DNA of 64,000 nucleotides. Source: Bradyrhizobium sp. ORS 278. Lineage in GTDB: Bacteria > Pseudomonadota > Alphaproteobacteria > Rhizobiales > Xanthobacteraceae. Of the stretch, positions 15,820 to 23,201 are shown one piece after another; the first letter of the stretch is position 1; every line of letters begins with the position of its first letter. The stretch is from assembly GCF_000026145.1 (NCBI RefSeq), contig NC_009445.1, positions 992,001 to 1,056,000 of the forward strand. The letters are read 5' to 3'. The translations under genes and the position numbers were made by a program. A model generated the notes under the pieces. The model was not told the DNA's origin. It made no database searches and saw nothing but the letters and a program-made list of their open reading frames with translations.

Positions 15820-16488
15820 ATGGATACGTCTCACCTGGTCGAACATGCAGGCGCCGCCGGCAGCCTCTTCGCATCGATCTTCGTGGTCGCCACGCTGTCG
15901 ATGCGGACGATGATTCCGCTGCGCGTTTTCGCGATTCTCACCAATGTCGTGCTGATCGCGACCGCGATCCCGATGCACAACTACCCGGTCCTGATCCTGC
16001 ACGGCGTGCTGCTCCCCCTCAACAGCTACCGCCTGCACCAGATGCTGCAGCTGGTCCGCGACGTGAAGCAGTCGGTCAACAGCGACCTCTCGATGGAATG
16101 GCTGAAGCCGTTCATGACCGAACGCAAATGCGGTCCAGGCGAGGTCCTGTTCTACAAGGACGAGAAGGCCGACAGCATGTACTACATCGTCAGCGGCCGT
16201 TTCCGTCTGGTCGAATCCGGCATCGAGCTGCCGGTCGGCGCCATCGTCGGCGAATTCGGCATGATCTCGCCGTCCAATACGCGCACGCAAACGCTGGAAT
16301 GCGTCGAGGGCGGCCTGATCCTGTCGGTCTCCTATGACCAGGTCGAGCAGCTTTACGTCCAGAACCCCGCCTTTGCCTTCTATTTCCTTCGCCTGGCCAG
16401 CGCCCGGCTGTTCCAGAACATCGAAACGCTCGAGCGGCGGCTGGCGCAGCAGACGGCGGCCGCTGCGCCCGTGGCCAAGTCGGCATGA
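15820..16488 (+). CDS. Membrane-anchored cyclic-nucleotide-binding protein
   Basis: A 222-residue protein. Two or three N-terminal hydrophobic helices (about residues 8-70, including VFAILTNVVLIATAIP) precede a cNMP-binding beta-roll (about 90-205) with GEVLFYKDEKADSMYYIVSGRFRL and VGAIVGEFGMISPSNTRTQTLEC. The phosphate-binding Arg-Ser/Thr-Ala signature is imperfect (NTRTQT), so nucleotide binding is uncertain. It is transcribed divergently from the cNMP-gated channel, 304 bp apart, and followed 20 bp later by the DUF6537 gene. It has no DNA-binding domain. The role is not known; a Crp-like fold fixed to the membrane suggests a sensor. Confidence 0.8.
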   Translation: MDTSHLVEHAGAAGSLFASIFVVATLSMRTMIPLRVFAILTNVVLIATAIPMHNYPVLILHGVLLPLNSYRLHQMLQLVRDVKQSVNSDLSMEWLKPFMTERKCGPGEVLFYKDEKADSMYYIVSGRFRLVESGIELPVGAIVGEFGMISPSNTRTQTLECVEGGLILSVSYDQVEQLYVQNPAFAFYFLRLASARLFQNIETLERRLAQQTAAAAPVAKSA

Positions 16489-16508
16489 CCTGAAGGGCTC
16501 GGAGCACC

Positions 16509-17390
16509 GTGGAAAGCGTCCGGTCTTCGCTGCGCTACCTGTTCGCCGACCTGATCGGCGACCATGACGGCGAGCCGCCTTTTCTGCCCGATGGCCTGCC
16601 CGAGGCTGCTGCGGCGGCGGTGAGCGAGGGCATCCATCTCCTGATGGAATATCAGGGTGCCAGCTACGCCCAGCTCTATGTCGATCGGATCAGGCGGTTT
16701 GTTCGCCGGTCGAACGTCGATGCCGCCATGCTCGGCGAGATTGCCAAGCATCTGGCCGCTCGCATGGCCTATGAGGACCCGGTCCGGATTGCGCAGCTGA
16801 GGCTGATGAGCCTGCACGGCGGGCGCAGACCGGGCGGCCGCGATACCGATGACGTCAGGCGGTTTCGGCTCGACGAACTGATCGGCGCGCTGCCACAGGC
16901 CCTCGCCGATTACATGCTGACCGGCTTCGAGCAGGTCGGCTGGCTTGGCCGGCGCCGCATCAAGGTGCGCTACTCTGTCCGGTCCCGGTTCGCGGTGCGG
17001 CGTCTCAAGCTGATCGCGGGGCTGCGGCGCTGGCGGCTGCAATCGGTGCGCTATGGCGAGGAGCGCGCCTGGGTCGAACGTTGGCTGCACATGATCGCGC
17101 GGGCGCTGGACAAGCAGCCCGCCGCGGCTCCGGCCGTGATCGCCACCGCCGAGATGATTCAAGGGCAGGGCGATGCCTACCGGCAAGGACTCGCCGATTG
17201 GCACGCCATCATCGACGGTCTGGCCAAGCCGACCTTCGACGGCACGCTGCCGCTGCACGACCTTTCCGCTGCCATCGCCGAGGCCCGCGCCGTCGCCTTG
17301 GCGGAGCCGGGCCAGGGCGCCTTGAAGCGGAGCATTGCCCAGATCCGCGCGCGGGCGATGGCCGCACCGAACAGCAACGCCGCGGAGTGA
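16509..17390 (+). CDS. Stand-alone DUF6537 protein (C-terminal module of IorB-type indolepyruvate oxidoreductase)
   Basis: A 293-residue protein that aligns by eye with the C-terminal half of proteobacterial IorB-like subunits (about 500 residues). Shared landmarks are LLMEYQGASYAQLYVDRI (about 38-55), AKHLAARMAYEDPVRIAQLR (about 79-98), GFEQVGWLGRRR near 140, the RRLKLIAGLRRWR stretch near 165 and RYGEERAWVERWL near 183. The N-terminal oxidoreductase gamma-type domain is missing and no partner alpha subunit is nearby, so it is unlikely to act as an oxidoreductase by itself. The start is a GTG with GGAG just upstream. It lies 20 bp after the cNMP-binding protein and probably shares its transcript. 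Function unknown. Confidence 0.8.
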   Translation: MESVRSSLRYLFADLIGDHDGEPPFLPDGLPEAAAAAVSEGIHLLMEYQGASYAQLYVDRIRRFVRRSNVDAAMLGEIAKHLAARMAYEDPVRIAQLRLMSLHGGRRPGGRDTDDVRRFRLDELIGALPQALADYMLTGFEQVGWLGRRRIKVRYSVRSRFAVRRLKLIAGLRRWRLQSVRYGEERAWVERWLHMIARALDKQPAAAPAVIATAEMIQGQGDAYRQGLADWHAIIDGLAKPTFDGTLPLHDLSAAIAEARAVALAEPGQGALKRSIAQIRARAMAAPNSNAAE

Positions 17391-17632
17391 GCTCCGCGGC
17401 CGGCGTTGCCGCGGCTGTGGGAACCGCGTCACATAGGTAACCTTACCTCCCACCGGAGCTGTGCGAAGGGTAGCGGAGTGCGATTGGCGGTTCCCTTTCG
17501 CGTGCAATTCGCCACCAGAGATGTCATAAGCGTCGCTTACGCGTCGAATTGGCCGGGTATTCTCATCAGATTGCGCTGAACGCCTCCAGTTCCCGGTGCG
17601 TCCAAGGGTTAGTCGTAGCGAGAGCGTCAGCT

Positions 17633-18037
17633 TTGTCTTTTCCCGCTTTGTCGTCGCAGGTCCCGGTTGGTGCGCTGGTCGGCTGGATGCTGCTGCTCAC
17701 CTTCAAGCATATCATCGCCGACTTCGTTCTGCAGAACGCCTGGATGGCCCACGGCAAGGACCAGCGGAAAGGCTGGGCGCTGCCCCTTTTGGTGCATTGC
17801 CTGATCCATTTCGCGGTCGCGACGGTGCTGATCCTGATCGTGGCGCCGAAATTCTGGTTCGTCGCGATGATCGATTTCGCAATCCACATCACCATCGACC
17901 GCATCAAGGGCATCTGCTCTTCGCGCTTCGGCATGACCCTCGAGCATCCCTGGTTCTGGACGCTGATCGGCGTCGACCAGGCGCTGCATCACCTCACCGG
18001 ATTCGGGCTGTCGATCTTCATGGCTGCGAACGGCTGA
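17633..18037 (+). CDS. DUF3307-like small integral membrane protein
   Basis: A polytopic membrane protein of about 134 residues with three or four hydrophobic segments: VGALVGWMLLLTFKHIIADFVLQ, LLVHCLIHFAVATVLILIV, WFVAMIDFAIHITIDRIKG and ALHHLTGFGLSIFMAA. The H-x-x-x-D-F pattern in helix 1 and the repeated His and Asp in later helices (HCLIH, HITIDR, DQALHH) are typical of DUF3307 proteins, whose function is not established. The start is uncertain: the TTG at 17633 gives the expected length; ATG 17687 and a TTG at 17549 are alternatives. The 240 bp upstream contain a short GGTAA-CC-TTACC dyad but no gene. Confidence 0.65.
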   Translation: MSFPALSSQVPVGALVGWMLLLTFKHIIADFVLQNAWMAHGKDQRKGWALPLLVHCLIHFAVATVLILIVAPKFWFVAMIDFAIHITIDRIKGICSSRFGMTLEHPWFWTLIGVDQALHHLTGFGLSIFMAANG

Positions 18038-18161
18038 TCGCCGCGCAGGCGCGCTGGAGCCAGCGCCTCGAGGCCTGCGGGCCGACATCATGCCCCTCTT
18101 CGCTATGGTTAACCCCGCGTTAGCGATTCGCGCTGCATCCTAGATCCAAGAGGATCAACAG

Positions 18162-18554
18162 ATGCTTCCAAGCCGTAGCGCCTTCGACAGCGATGCCTGC
18201 CCGGTCGGCGAGGAACTGCTCGGGGCGCTCTATCGCGCCGACGAGAACGGCCTGCCGGCGCTGGTGGAGAGCGTGTCGGCGGATGTCAGGGCCATGCTGG
18301 CGCTGTTCTGCTACCGGCGCACCCATCTGCATTCACTAGCGCTGGCGATTGCCTCGACCTGCACAGAGCAGGATCTGTTGCACTTCGGCGGACGTGTCGG
18401 CACCGCGCTCTATGCGCAATCGCGCAACAGCAGCAGCGGGCGCGCAGCCCCGCTGTCCAGCAAGAAGCCCATCTCGTTGTCCACAAAGCCGTTGTCGGCG
18501 GTGGCGCCGCTGGATGACGATCTCGACGACGATCTCGCCCCCGTCACCGTCTGA
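18162..18554 (+). CDS. Hypothetical protein, 130 aa
   Basis: A free-standing gene of 130 codons between convergent and same-strand neighbours, with AAGAGG upstream of the ATG. The N-terminal 90 residues look folded and helical (EELLGALYRADENGLPALVESVSADVRAM…). The C-terminal 40 residues are Ser/Asp-rich and end in an acidic tail (DDDLDDDLAPVTV). It was not recognised. It is separated by 9 bp from the convergent YkgJ-type gene. Confidence 0.6.
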   Translation: MLPSRSAFDSDACPVGEELLGALYRADENGLPALVESVSADVRAMLALFCYRRTHLHSLALAIASTCTEQDLLHFGGRVGTALYAQSRNSSSGRAAPLSSKKPISLSTKPLSAVAPLDDDLDDDLAPVTV

Positions 18555-18563
18555 GCCGCATTC

Positions 18564-18896
18564 TCAGCTGAGCACAGGCAGTCCGAACTTGCGCCGCGCC
18601 ATCGCGCATTCATCGTCGCCCGGCATGCAGGTCCGGCACACGTCGGGGCGGATCGCGTAGATCCGGCAGGCGACGGCACGGGCGATCTCGCCGTCCAGCG
18701 CGCAGCAGCGGTCGCCGTCGCAGCGCATCCCCGAGAGCCGCTCATTCACCAGCTCGGCCGGGATCAGATCCAGCGCGGCATCCTCCTCGATCGTGAAGCG
18801 TGGCCAGTTCGCTGAATAGGCGCAGCAGGCGCCGCAGCTTTGACACGGGCTGTTGTCGGTTTCGCCGGACAGGGGCTCGGAGGTCGGCTCAGACAT
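18564..18896 (-). CDS. YkgJ-family cysteine-cluster protein
   Basis: A 110-residue protein with the N-terminal C-x-x-C-x-x-C-C cluster (CQSCGACC, about 18-25) and further Cys residues at CDGDRCCALD, ACRIYAIRPDVCRTC and DECA. This is the usual arrangement of the YkgJ (zinc- or iron-chelating) family, whose members carry eight or more conserved Cys that bind a metal. The biological role is not established. Its start overlaps the end of the WYL regulator by 8 bp, so it is translated from the same mRNA and may be autoregulated with it. Confidence 0.85.
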   Translation of the reverse strand: MSEPTSEPLSGETDNSPCQSCGACCAYSANWPRFTIEEDAALDLIPAELVNERLSGMRCDGDRCCALDGEIARAVACRIYAIRPDVCRTCMPGDDECAMARRKFGLPVLS

Positions 18897-19587
18897 CCTT
18901 CGGCACCTCCCAGACCAGGCTGCGCCGCCATTTGGCGCGCAGCGCCTCGCGCCTTTCAGGATATTTGTCGTCCAGATACGTCGCCTCGACGACGCGATCG
19001 GTCCTGAAGCTGCGGAAGTCGCGGCGCAGCTCGCACCAGGCGGCGAGGATGCGGACCGCGTCGTGATAGCCGATCGCGATCGGCCAGATCACGCGCTCGC
19101 TGTCGCGGCCCTGCTCGTCGCGATAGCGCAATTTGATCTTGCGGCCCTCGTGAATCTGCGAGCGCGTACGCGACATGTCGATGCGGTCGGGCTCGCGGGT
19201 CCACGGCCGCGGCGCCCGGCTGGCCGGCTCCAGCACGAACGGCCGCAGCCGTTCCGGCACGGTGTCGGCGATCTTGGCCATGAGATCCTCGGCCGCCCGC
19301 GCCAGCACCGGATCGGCATTGACGGAGACCCATTGCGCACCCAGCACCGCCGCCTCGATCTCGTCCGGCGTCAGCATCAAGGGCGGCAGGTCGAAACCCT
19401 TTTCCAGAATATAGCCCATGCCGGCCTCGCCGCGGATCGGCACGCGCTGGCCGATCAAAGTGGCGATGTCGCGATAGATCGTGCGCTTCGACGTTTCCAG
19501 CTCGGCCGCGATCGCGTCGGCGGTCAGTGGCCGGCGCGTGCGCCTCAGCACCTGGATGATCTGGAACAGCCGGTCGGCGCGTCTCAT
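18889..19587 (-). CDS. YafY-type HTH/WYL-domain transcriptional regulator
   Basis: A 232-residue regulator. The N-terminal winged helix-turn-helix (LFQIIQVLRRTRRPLTADAIAAELETSKRTIYRDIATL) is at about residues 7-44. The central/C-terminal WYL-type domain includes IKLRYRDEQGRDSERVIWPIAIGYHDAVRILAAWCELRRDFRSFRTDRV, with the family's W-P/Y-x-x-L region degenerate (WPIAIGYHDAVRILAAW). Related proteins such as YafY and DriD bind small ligands or ssDNA through WYL. It diverges from the small ORF/GST pair at 19684-20534, with two matching 25-bp dyads in the shared region, so it likely controls both directions. Confidence 0.9.
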   Translation of the reverse strand: MRRADRLFQIIQVLRRTRRPLTADAIAAELETSKRTIYRDIATLIGQRVPIRGEAGMGYILEKGFDLPPLMLTPDEIEAAVLGAQWVSVNADPVLARAAEDLMAKIADTVPERLRPFVLEPASRAPRPWTREPDRIDMSRTRSQIHEGRKIKLRYRDEQGRDSERVIWPIAIGYHDAVRILAAWCELRRDFRSFRTDRVVEATYLDDKYPERREALRAKWRRSLVWEVPKDV

Positions 19588-19618
19588 GGTGTGTCCCCGC
19601 GGAAGCGATCACCCCGCC

Positions 19619-19643
19619 GCTGCTGACACGATGCTGGCAGCAG
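19619..19643. promoter_or_regulatory. Imperfect palindrome, copy 1 of 2, candidate WYL-regulator operator
   Basis: GCTGCTGACA - CGATGC - TGGCAGCAG, a 25-bp imperfect dyad (outer arms CTGCTG and CAGCAG). It lies 32 bp upstream of the WYL regulator start and is nearly identical to the copy at 19734. Confidence 0.6.
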
Positions 19644-19683
19644 CCCGTCCTTATACCGGGCCAACAACGAGAATGAAGGGGTG

Positions 19684-19809
19684 ATGTCGATGATGATGCT
19701 TTATGGCCTGGACCTGGCCACCACGCTATTGCCGCTGCTGACAGCATGGTGGCAGCAGCATGTTCGTAGCGTTCGCCGTCTGCTCAGGAAGTCGGGAGTG
19801 CTGTCATGA
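19684..19809 (+). CDS. Small hydrophobic peptide (41 aa) coupled to the GST gene
   Basis: The ATG at 19684 follows GAAGGGG. The peptide starts MSMMMLYGLDLATTLLPLL, continues with an aromatic segment (TAWWQQH) and ends with a basic tail (VRSVRRLLRKSGVLS), the layout of a single-pass or amphipathic membrane peptide. Its stop TGA overlaps the ATG of the downstream GST gene (ATGA), suggesting translational coupling. The second operator-like dyad (19734-19758) lies inside this frame, so the apparent coding could be fortuitous. Confidence 0.4.
   Translation: MSMMMLYGLDLATTLLPLLTAWWQQHVRSVRRLLRKSGVLS
19734..19758. promoter_or_regulatory. Imperfect palindrome, copy 2 of 2, candidate WYL-regulator operator
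   Basis: GCTGCTGACA - GCATGG - TGGCAGCAG, the same arms as copy 1 with different central bases, centred 115 bp from it. It lies 48 bp upstream of the GST start. Paired sites flanking a divergent promoter suggest looping or dual repression. Confidence 0.6.
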
Positions 19810-20534
19810 TCACGTTGTTCGGTCTGGGCGCGGGTTTCGGCCTGCCGGAGATCAGCCCCTTCGTCACCAAGACGGAGGTGCAGCTGAAGATGGCCGGATT
19901 GGCCTATCGGAAGCAGCGCGCGATGCCGCCGGCCTCGCCGAAGGGACAACTGCCCTTCATCGACGACGGCGGTGAGCTGATCGCCGACAGCACCTTCATC
20001 CGCGCGCATGTCGAGCGCAAATATGACTTCGATTTCGATACTGGCCTCGACATGCGCGCCCGGGCTCAAGCCTGGGCGTTCGAGCGCATGATCGAGCATC
20101 ATCTGTATTTCGCCCTCGTCGGTTCTCGCTGGGTCGATCCGGTCAACTTCGCCAAGGGGCCGGCGCATTTCTTCGACGGCGTGCCGGCCGACCGCCGCGA
20201 GAAGCTGCGCGAGGACGCGCAGTTTCGCGTCGCCGAGAACTATTTGATCTCCGGGCTCGGCCGCCACGCCCCCGACGAGGACATCGACCTCGCGGCGCGC
20301 TCGCTGCGCGCGTTGTCGGTGCAACTCGGCGAGCGGCCCTATCTGATGGGCGACCGCCCCTGCGGCACCGACGCCACGGCGTTCGCCGTCATCGCCGGCA
20401 TCCTCACGCCGTTCTTCGACTCCGAGCTGCGGCGCCGGACGGAGGGCTTCGGCAACCTCTTGGCCTACGTCGATCGCGTGATGGCGACGTACTTTCCGGA
20501 GTTCGAGTGGGGCAGGGCGGCCGAGGCAGCGTAA
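19806..20534 (+). CDS. Glutathione S-transferase-like protein
   Basis: A 242-residue protein with a thioredoxin-fold N-terminus (MITLFGLGAGFGLPEISPFVTKTEVQLKMAGLAY), the cis-Pro region KGQLPFIDDGGELIADSTFI (about 56-75) and a helical C-terminal domain with the ERPYLMGDRPCGTDATAFAVI segment (about 176-196). This organisation resembles the failed-axon-connections/metaxin-type GST branch more than the classical bacterial GSTs. The start ATG is preceded by GGGAG and overlaps the stop of the small ORF. It diverges from the WYL regulator, which probably controls it. The substrate is unknown. Confidence 0.85.
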   Translation: MITLFGLGAGFGLPEISPFVTKTEVQLKMAGLAYRKQRAMPPASPKGQLPFIDDGGELIADSTFIRAHVERKYDFDFDTGLDMRARAQAWAFERMIEHHLYFALVGSRWVDPVNFAKGPAHFFDGVPADRREKLREDAQFRVAENYLISGLGRHAPDEDIDLAARSLRALSVQLGERPYLMGDRPCGTDATAFAVIAGILTPFFDSELRRRTEGFGNLLAYVDRVMATYFPEFEWGRAAEAA

Positions 20535-20648
20535 GCTTGACGACCGCTTCCAGATGCTTGGCACATCATCAATGGACATCCAGCTGTCATCGCCCGCGAA
20601 AGCGGGCGATCCAGTACGCCGTGTCCGCGGTTCTCAGGAAACGCTCAT

Positions 20649-21281
20649 CTAAACGGTGGCGGCTCCTTCGCCCTTCAACTTCGCCACCTCCGCCTCGAGC
20701 TCCGCGATCCTGGTATCGCGCATCGCCAGCGCCTCCGCGACATCACCGGCATCGAACTTCTGCGGAATGTGCTGCGGACAATTGGTGTCCCAGGCCTCGA
20801 TCGTGAACAGGATCACCTGCTCGGGCCGCGCCTTGTAGCCTTTGGGCATCAGCGAGGCCGTGAGCGCGGCATCGTCCTCGACCACCCGCGCCGTGCCCCA
20901 GATCTTCACCCGGCGGCGATGCGCATAGTCCATGACGAAGATGTAGGCGCGCGGGTTCTCCGACAGATTGCCTTGGGTGATGTACTGCTTGTTCCCGCTG
21001 AAGTCCGCGAAGGCCAGCGTGCGGCTGTCGAGCACCTTCAGAAACCCCTTCGGTCCGCCGCGGTGCTGGATATAGGGCTGTCCGTCGGCCGATGCCGTGG
21101 CGAGATAGAAGCTCGTGGCCTCGGCGAGGCGGCCGGCGAGATCGGCATCGACCTCGTGGCGAAAGCCGCGGGTCTCCTCCACATGCGCATAGCTTTCCCG
21201 CGAGCCCTTGCGCGCCTGGATCGTCCTCGCGGCGGGTGAGAACATGACGTCGCCGGGCGTGCGGATGGTTGCCTGGGTCAT
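20649..21281 (-). CDS. Pyridoxamine 5'-phosphate oxidase-family (FMN-binding split-barrel) protein
   Basis: A 210-residue protein. The split-barrel core includes FYLATASADGQPYIQHRGGPKGFLKVLDSRTLAFADFSGNKQY (about 77-120), then NLSENPRAYIFVMDYAHRRRVKIWGTARVVED (about 123-154), the layout of flavin-dependent oxidase-like proteins of this family. The C-terminus ends in a short coiled-coil-like tail (TRIAELEAEVAKLKGEG). The ATG at 21281 has AAGGAG at 7 nt. It is divergent from the LysR gene at 21397 with a palindrome between, the usual arrangement for LysR control. Cofactor and substrate are not determined. Confidence 0.85.
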   Translation of the reverse strand: MTQATIRTPGDVMFSPAARTIQARKGSRESYAHVEETRGFRHEVDADLAGRLAEATSFYLATASADGQPYIQHRGGPKGFLKVLDSRTLAFADFSGNKQYITQGNLSENPRAYIFVMDYAHRRRVKIWGTARVVEDDAALTASLMPKGYKARPEQVILFTIEAWDTNCPQHIPQKFDAGDVAEALAMRDTRIAELEAEVAKLKGEGAATV

Positions 21282-21370
21282 CGCAATGACTCCTTGTCCT
21301 GCGGCAGTGCCGCTGTCACGCCAATATGGCCTCAACGCCCAACAGAAATAATCAGGCCAGTTGACACTGG

Positions 21371-21393
21371 ATCATTGCAAATGCTGCAATGAT
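21371..21393. promoter_or_regulatory. Perfect palindrome in the LysR divergent promoter
   Basis: ATCATTGCA - N5 - TGCAATGAT: a 23-bp dyad with perfect 9-bp arms, ending 3 bp before the LysR ATG. It contains the T-N11-A pattern expected of a LysR recognition site. At this position binding should also repress the lysR gene itself. Confidence 0.65.
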
Positions 21394-21396
21394 GGA

Positions 21397-22281
21397 ATGG
21401 ACCGCATCGATGCCATGCAAGCGTTCGTCACCGTTGCCGAGCTGAACGGCTTCGCGCCGGCCGCGCGGCGGTTGAAGCTGTCGCCATCGGCGATCACGCG
21501 CCTGGTCGCCGGGCTCGAAGAGCACCTGGGAGTTCGCCTGCTGCAGCGCACGACGCGCTCGGTGACGCTGACCGATGCCGGCCGTCGCTATCTCGAACGC
21601 GTCAGGCGCATCCTGACCGATCTCGAGGAGGCCGAGCTCGCTGCCGCAAGCGAGCGCCTGCAGCCGGTCGGGCGACTGGTGGTCTCCGCGCCGGTCGGCT
21701 TTGGCCGCCTTCACGTCGGTCCTGTCATGGCGGCCTATCTCAGCCGATATCCGGAGGTCGCCGGCGAACTGCGGCTGGAAGACCGTCAGATCAATCTCGT
21801 GGACGATGGGGTCGATTGTGCCGTGCGCATCGGCCATCTCCAGGATTCCTCGCTGGTCGCCCGCCAGGTCGGCAGCATGCGGCGGATCGTGGTCGGCGCG
21901 CCCGCCTACTTCAAGGCGCATGGCGAGCCGCGGGCTCCGGAGGCGGTGGCGAAGCACCAGACGATTCAGTTCGGGCCTGCCGACGAATGGCAGTTCGTCA
22001 AGGAGGGCAGGGAGCTGCGGATCGCGGTCAGCCCTCGGCTCGTCACCAACAACGCCGATGCCGCGATCCAATATGCGGAGGCGGGCGGCGGCGTCACCCG
22101 GGTGATGGCCTATCAGGCCGCGGAGATGCTGCGGGCCGGCCGATTGAGGCGGGTGATGACGAAATTCGAGCCGGCGCCGGTCCCGATCCACATCGTGTTT
22201 CCGAGTTCACGCCTGCTCTCCGCCAAGGTGCGCGCCTTCGTCGACCTCGTCACCGAAACCTGCAATTGGCGCTTCGGCTGA
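21397..22281 (+). CDS. LysR-family transcriptional regulator
   Basis: A 294-residue LysR protein. The winged HTH starts MDRIDAMQAFVTVAELNGF and includes ARRLKLSPSAITRLVAGLEEHLGVRLLQRTTRSVTLTDAGRRYL (about 22-65). The rest is the periplasmic-binding-like co-inducer domain (VVSAPVGFGRLHVGPVM… to the C-terminus). The ATG at 21397 gives the usual family start; the frame extends a little further upstream to a TTG. It belongs to the 'A-x-x-L-x-x-S-P-S-A-[IV]-[ST]-R' subgroup common in alphaproteobacteria. The likely target is the divergent flavin-oxidase-like gene and itself. Confidence 0.92.
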   Translation: MDRIDAMQAFVTVAELNGFAPAARRLKLSPSAITRLVAGLEEHLGVRLLQRTTRSVTLTDAGRRYLERVRRILTDLEEAELAAASERLQPVGRLVVSAPVGFGRLHVGPVMAAYLSRYPEVAGELRLEDRQINLVDDGVDCAVRIGHLQDSSLVARQVGSMRRIVVGAPAYFKAHGEPRAPEAVAKHQTIQFGPADEWQFVKEGRELRIAVSPRLVTNNADAAIQYAEAGGGVTRVMAYQAAEMLRAGRLRRVMTKFEPAPVPIHIVFPSSRLLSAKVRAFVDLVTETCNWRFG

Positions 22282-22303
22282 CACCGGCTGCGGGCCACAC
22301 GTC

Positions 22304-22348
22304 CGTCATTCCGGGGCAAGGCCGAAGGCCTTGAACCCGGAATGACGG
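22304..22348. repeat. Short hairpin element, 'gtcattccgggg' family
   Basis: Arms ccgtcattccgggg and cccggaatgacgg around a central aaggccgaaggcctt palindrome. It lies between the convergent LysR and thioesterase genes and may also act as a bidirectional terminator. Confidence 0.8.
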
Positions 22349-22397
22349 AGGTGTGGCGCGACGACGCCAATCCTGACGCGCAGGCGGACTGGCCCGG

Positions 22398-22811
22398 TCA
22401 CTCCTTCTTCGGCACCACGCGAAACGTCGCATTCGCCCGCGCGATGACCGCGTCGTCGGCGAGCACAAGGCTCTGCGCGAAGCACACCGTGCGTCCGCTC
22501 TTGATGACGTCGCTCTCGACGCTGAGCCACTGTCCGATGCCGGCGCTGCCGATATAGTCGACGGCGAGGTTGATCGTGACCAGCGAGACCTCCCAGCCCA
22601 GCGCCTGGGCGCAGCTGTAGCCCATCGCATTGTCGGCGAGCGAGGCGATCAGCCCGCCATGGATCAGGCCGCGCGAATTGGTGTGCGGCATGGCCAGCCG
22701 CAGGCCGAGGATGACGGCCTTGTCGGTCCTCCTGGCGTAAAGCGGCTCCCAGGGATCGGTGAACGGGCTCTTGCGAAAATGCGGCTCGAAGCCGGCGGGA
22801 ATGCTGCTCAT
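22398..22811 (-). CDS. PaaI-type hotdog thioesterase
   Basis: A 137-residue hotdog-fold protein with the diagnostic H-G-G-x-I/x-x-x-x-D motif (LIHGGLIASLADNAMGY, about 49-65) and the later VTINLAVDYIGSAGIGQWLSVESDVIKSGRTVCFAQSLV segment. Family members hydrolyse acyl- or aryl-CoA thioesters and often guard CoA pools in aromatic catabolism. It is the last gene before the cou/tar locus and is transcribed away from it. The upstream region has a 33-bp dyad (22882-22914) and, further up, the tarP promoter. Confidence 0.88.
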   Translation of the reverse strand: MSSIPAGFEPHFRKSPFTDPWEPLYARRTDKAVILGLRLAMPHTNSRGLIHGGLIASLADNAMGYSCAQALGWEVSLVTINLAVDYIGSAGIGQWLSVESDVIKSGRTVCFAQSLVLADDAVIARANATFRVVPKKE

Positions 22812-22881
22812 GCAGGTCTCGATCGTTGCTGGCGATGTCGGCAGTCAACGACGTCCGCGCGTATTTTGCACCGCCTACAAA

Positions 22882-22914
22882 GTTTCAAACGTGTTTTGCG
22901 CCGATGTTTGAAAC
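22882..22914. promoter_or_regulatory. Inverted repeat in the thioesterase/tarP intergenic region
   Basis: GTTTCAAAC - N15 - GTTTGAAAC, perfect 9-bp arms, 71 bp upstream of the thioesterase start and 288 bp upstream of tarP. Unrelated in sequence to the CouR-type boxes. The rest of this 390-bp spacer shows no supported gene. Candidate operator for the minus-strand gene. Confidence 0.45.
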
Positions 22915-23137
22915 ATGCGCGGCTGCGGCCGGCTGCGCACGATGTCGCAGGTCCGGCGGCAATTCCGTGGTGTGCCGATACAGCCCTGCAATTTCGGGTG
23001 CAGGCCAAATCCTTAACGTGTTAATGAATCGGCCATGCGCCTGCAACTTTCGTCTGCCAGACTTGCCTCTGCCGCGACGATCGGCTCCGCTCGGCGCGTG
23101 CAGCGGCGGCAGGCCTGCCGTCCCGCTTGCAATGATG

Positions 23138-23152
23138 GTTATATGCTATAAC
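23138..23152. promoter_or_regulatory. CouR-type box upstream of tarP
   Basis: GTTAT-ATGCT-ATAAC (15 bp; in fact palindromic as GTTATA-TGC-TATAAC). It lies 49 bp upstream of the tarP ATG and resembles an overlapping -10 (TATAAC), a repressor position. The same GTTAT-N5-ATAAC pattern occurs before couA and, relaxed, between couR and the ABC operon. Confidence 0.65.
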
Positions 23153-23201
23153 AATGAAGCAAAGGGCCCTCGAAGGCCCGCGATGGAAGGAGACGACCCC
23201 G

